Source of the DNA: Dehalococcoidia bacterium
GTDB taxonomy: Bacteria > Chloroflexota > Dehalococcoidia > GIF9 > AB-539-J10
DNA: 7,567 nt
NCBI GenBank assembly: GCA_023128875.1
Contig: JAGMDB010000019.1
Coordinates: 1-7,567 of the forward strand
Direction of reading: 5' to 3'
Shown here: positions 6,292 to 7,567 of the stretch, piece after piece
How the letters are laid out: each line of letters opens with the position of its first letter
Numbering within the stretch: the first letter of the stretch is position 1
The notes under the pieces: generated by a model
What the model was told of the DNA's origin: nothing
Databases searched by the model: none
What the model saw: only the letters and a program-made list of their open reading frames with translations
Translations under genes and position numbers: made by a program

Positions 6292-7557
6292 GTGGCAAAG
6301 AGAAATATCATTATTGTCAGCCTGGATGAGATTCGACCTGACCACTTGAGCTGCTATGGCTACAAGAAAATAAATACTCCTGCGATTAACCAAGTAGCGA
6401 AAGAAGGAGTAAGATTTGAAACCTGCATCACCTCATCTGAACTTACTCCCATAGCTATGGGTTCAGTAATTACTGGAAAATATCCGAATAAGCATGGGAT
6501 GAGAGACCCTTATTGTTCTATAACTGGGCCTTCAATCGCTCAAATCTTGAAGAAAAATGGTTACCTTACCGCTGGATTTGTAGGTAATGGCTTATTGTCG
6601 AAGCAATGTGGTTTCGCGGAAGGCTTTGACTTTTGGAATGAAGCCTCGCAGGATACCAGTTGGTTGACGCTTCAATATCCCGGCGTTGACAGTGAGGAAA
6701 TAATCTACGAAGGGAACTACTGGGTAGAAGAATTTTTTAAGTGGCTAAAAAATAACTATAGGGAGGAATTCTTTATATGGGGGCATTTTTATGAAACCCA
6801 TGAAGGTTCGGAACACGCACTCCTTAAAAAGGGACTAATAAAGGAGGGCGAACTTCCTGAATTTGGTTATTACGACGCTAAAATAAAAATGGCTGATGAA
6901 AAATTAGTAGGGAGGCTTTTGAAGGCCTTAGATGAATTAGATATAAGCGAAAACACAACCCTAGTGGTAATGAGCGATCATGGCACTAATTTTGGTGAAC
7001 ACCTTGCTGGCCCGATTCCTTGGAGACAAGGAGGGGTGAGATATCCTCAGCACACCACTATGTACGATCATGATTTGAAAGTAGCAATGATTATGAAAGG
7101 GGGAGGCCTACCTAAGGAAAAGAAAATTGAAGGCATGGTACGTTCTATTGATTTAGCTCCCACCTTATTAGATTTGGCTGGCATTGCTACTGAGGAATAT
7201 GATTTCGATGGTTCAAGCCTATTACCTGTAATCGAGAAAGGCGAAGCTGGAGATAAAGAGGTTTATTCTGAAGATTTGTTTGAAGTAAGGGGTGAAGGGG
7301 CCTTGCAATCTATTAGAACCGACACTTCTAAGTTTATAAGGAATCTAACCTTGGGAACTGAAGAATATTATGACTTACGTAAAGATCCTGAAGAACAGAA
7401 CAATAACATGGAGAAAATTGATAAAGGGACAATAATTAATTTGAGAAAAAAGTTGAATGCCTTTCTTAGAACTACTGTTTCTAAAAACAAGGTACTGGGC
7501 CAAAAGGAGAAAGACAGGATTGACGAAAGATTAAGAGGGCTGGGGTATATTAAGTAA
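6292..7557 (+). CDS. Second sulfatase-fold protein with Thr nucleophile position
   Basis: The 421-residue product starts at GTG and has the sulfatase-family order: NIIIVSLDEIRPDHLSCYGY (Asp12), NTPAINQVAKEGVRFE, the nucleophile loop ELTPIAMGSVITGKYPNKHG (50-69), and WGHFYETHEG (His165, His170). VVMSDHGTNFGEH (Asp229, His230), His254 before YDHDLKVAMIM, a SIDLAPTLLDLAGI segment and EYYDLRKDPEEQNN follow. The position equivalent to the formylglycine Cys/Ser is Thr52 and the sequence after it is PIAM, so the C/S-x-P-x-R motif is absent. Metal ligands appear intact, so it may hydrolyse or transfer a phospho- or sulfo-group by a Thr-based mechanism. It differs strongly from the first sulfatase-like protein in sequence and is not a recent copy. 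No signal peptide or membrane helix is visible. It ends in RLRGLGYIK. The DNA is more AT-rich than the first two genes. The gene lies 31 bases after the CysD-like gene and is probably co-transcribed. Confidence 0.83.
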   Translation: MAKRNIIIVSLDEIRPDHLSCYGYKKINTPAINQVAKEGVRFETCITSSELTPIAMGSVITGKYPNKHGMRDPYCSITGPSIAQILKKNGYLTAGFVGNGLLSKQCGFAEGFDFWNEASQDTSWLTLQYPGVDSEEIIYEGNYWVEEFFKWLKNNYREEFFIWGHFYETHEGSEHALLKKGLIKEGELPEFGYYDAKIKMADEKLVGRLLKALDELDISENTTLVVMSDHGTNFGEHLAGPIPWRQGGVRYPQHTTMYDHDLKVAMIMKGGGLPKEKKIEGMVRSIDLAPTLLDLAGIATEEYDFDGSSLLPVIEKGEAGDKEVYSEDLFEVRGEGALQSIRTDTSKFIRNLTLGTEEYYDLRKDPEEQNNNMEKIDKGTIINLRKKLNAFLRTTVSKNKVLGQKEKDRIDERLRGLGYIK

Positions 7558-7567
7558 AGAGTGCTAC

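Noticed and set aside
4331..6480. Calling both sulfatase-fold proteins formylglycine sulfatases.
   Set aside because: Neither has Cys or Ser at the nucleophile position nor the Pro and Arg that follow it; both have Thr.
1..7567. tRNA, rRNA, CRISPR arrays, insertion sequences, phage attachment sites.
   Set aside because: I saw no regularly spaced repeats, transposase-like proteins, terminal inverted repeats or tRNA-like cloverleaf sequences. The short repeats seen are the propeller duplication and the gap hairpin.

Overview
The window carries one compact, plus-strand gene cluster of five long reading frames (bases 291-7557), preceded by about 290 bases with no intact gene. All five genes point the same way. 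Gaps between coding regions are a 13-base overlap, 141, 25 and 31 bases, and all have good Shine-Dalgarno sites. This is the layout of a prokaryotic operon, possibly split or attenuated in the 141-base gap, which holds a strong hairpin. Nothing in the sequence fixes the species. Gene content (leaderless arylsulfotransferase-like propeller, alkaline-phosphatase-superfamily proteins, CysD/PAPS-reductase-like protein) suggests an uncultured anaerobic or sediment bacterium such as Chloroflexota or Desulfobacterota. That is a guess from family memory, not proof.

Layout: (i) 1-290, leader with possible decayed coding remnants and a -10-like box; (ii) 291-2591, a tandemly duplicated arylsulfotransferase-like beta-propeller protein; (iii) 2579-4060, a type I phosphodiesterase/alkaline-phosphatase-superfamily protein whose catalytic residues look largely replaced; (iv) 4061-4201, gap with a 12-pair hairpin; (v) 4202-5404, a sulfatase-fold protein with Thr at the nucleophile position; (vi) 5430-6260, a CysD-like/PAPS-reductase-family ATP pyrophosphatase; (vii) 6292-7557, a second sulfatase-fold protein with Thr at the nucleophile position.

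The families all point to sulfuryl or phosphoryl ester chemistry: a CysD-like protein could activate sulfate with ATP, the propeller protein belongs to a family that moves sulfuryl groups between phenols, and the AP-superfamily proteins cleave or transfer sulfate or phosphate esters. None of the five proteins has a visible signal peptide or membrane segment, so the system looks cytosolic. That is unlike classical periplasmic arylsulfotransferases and most exported sulfatases.

The notable theme is departure from textbook active sites. The two sulfatase-like proteins lack the Cys/Ser-x-Pro-x-Arg formylglycine motif. The phosphodiesterase-like protein lacks the nucleophile and several metal ligands. 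The two halves of the propeller protein have each lost a different conserved His. Three proteins from two unrelated folds end in a similar Leu-Gly-Tyr tail. The overall function is undetermined; a sulfate-ester or nucleotide-sulfate handling module with one non-catalytic AP-fold member is my working inference.
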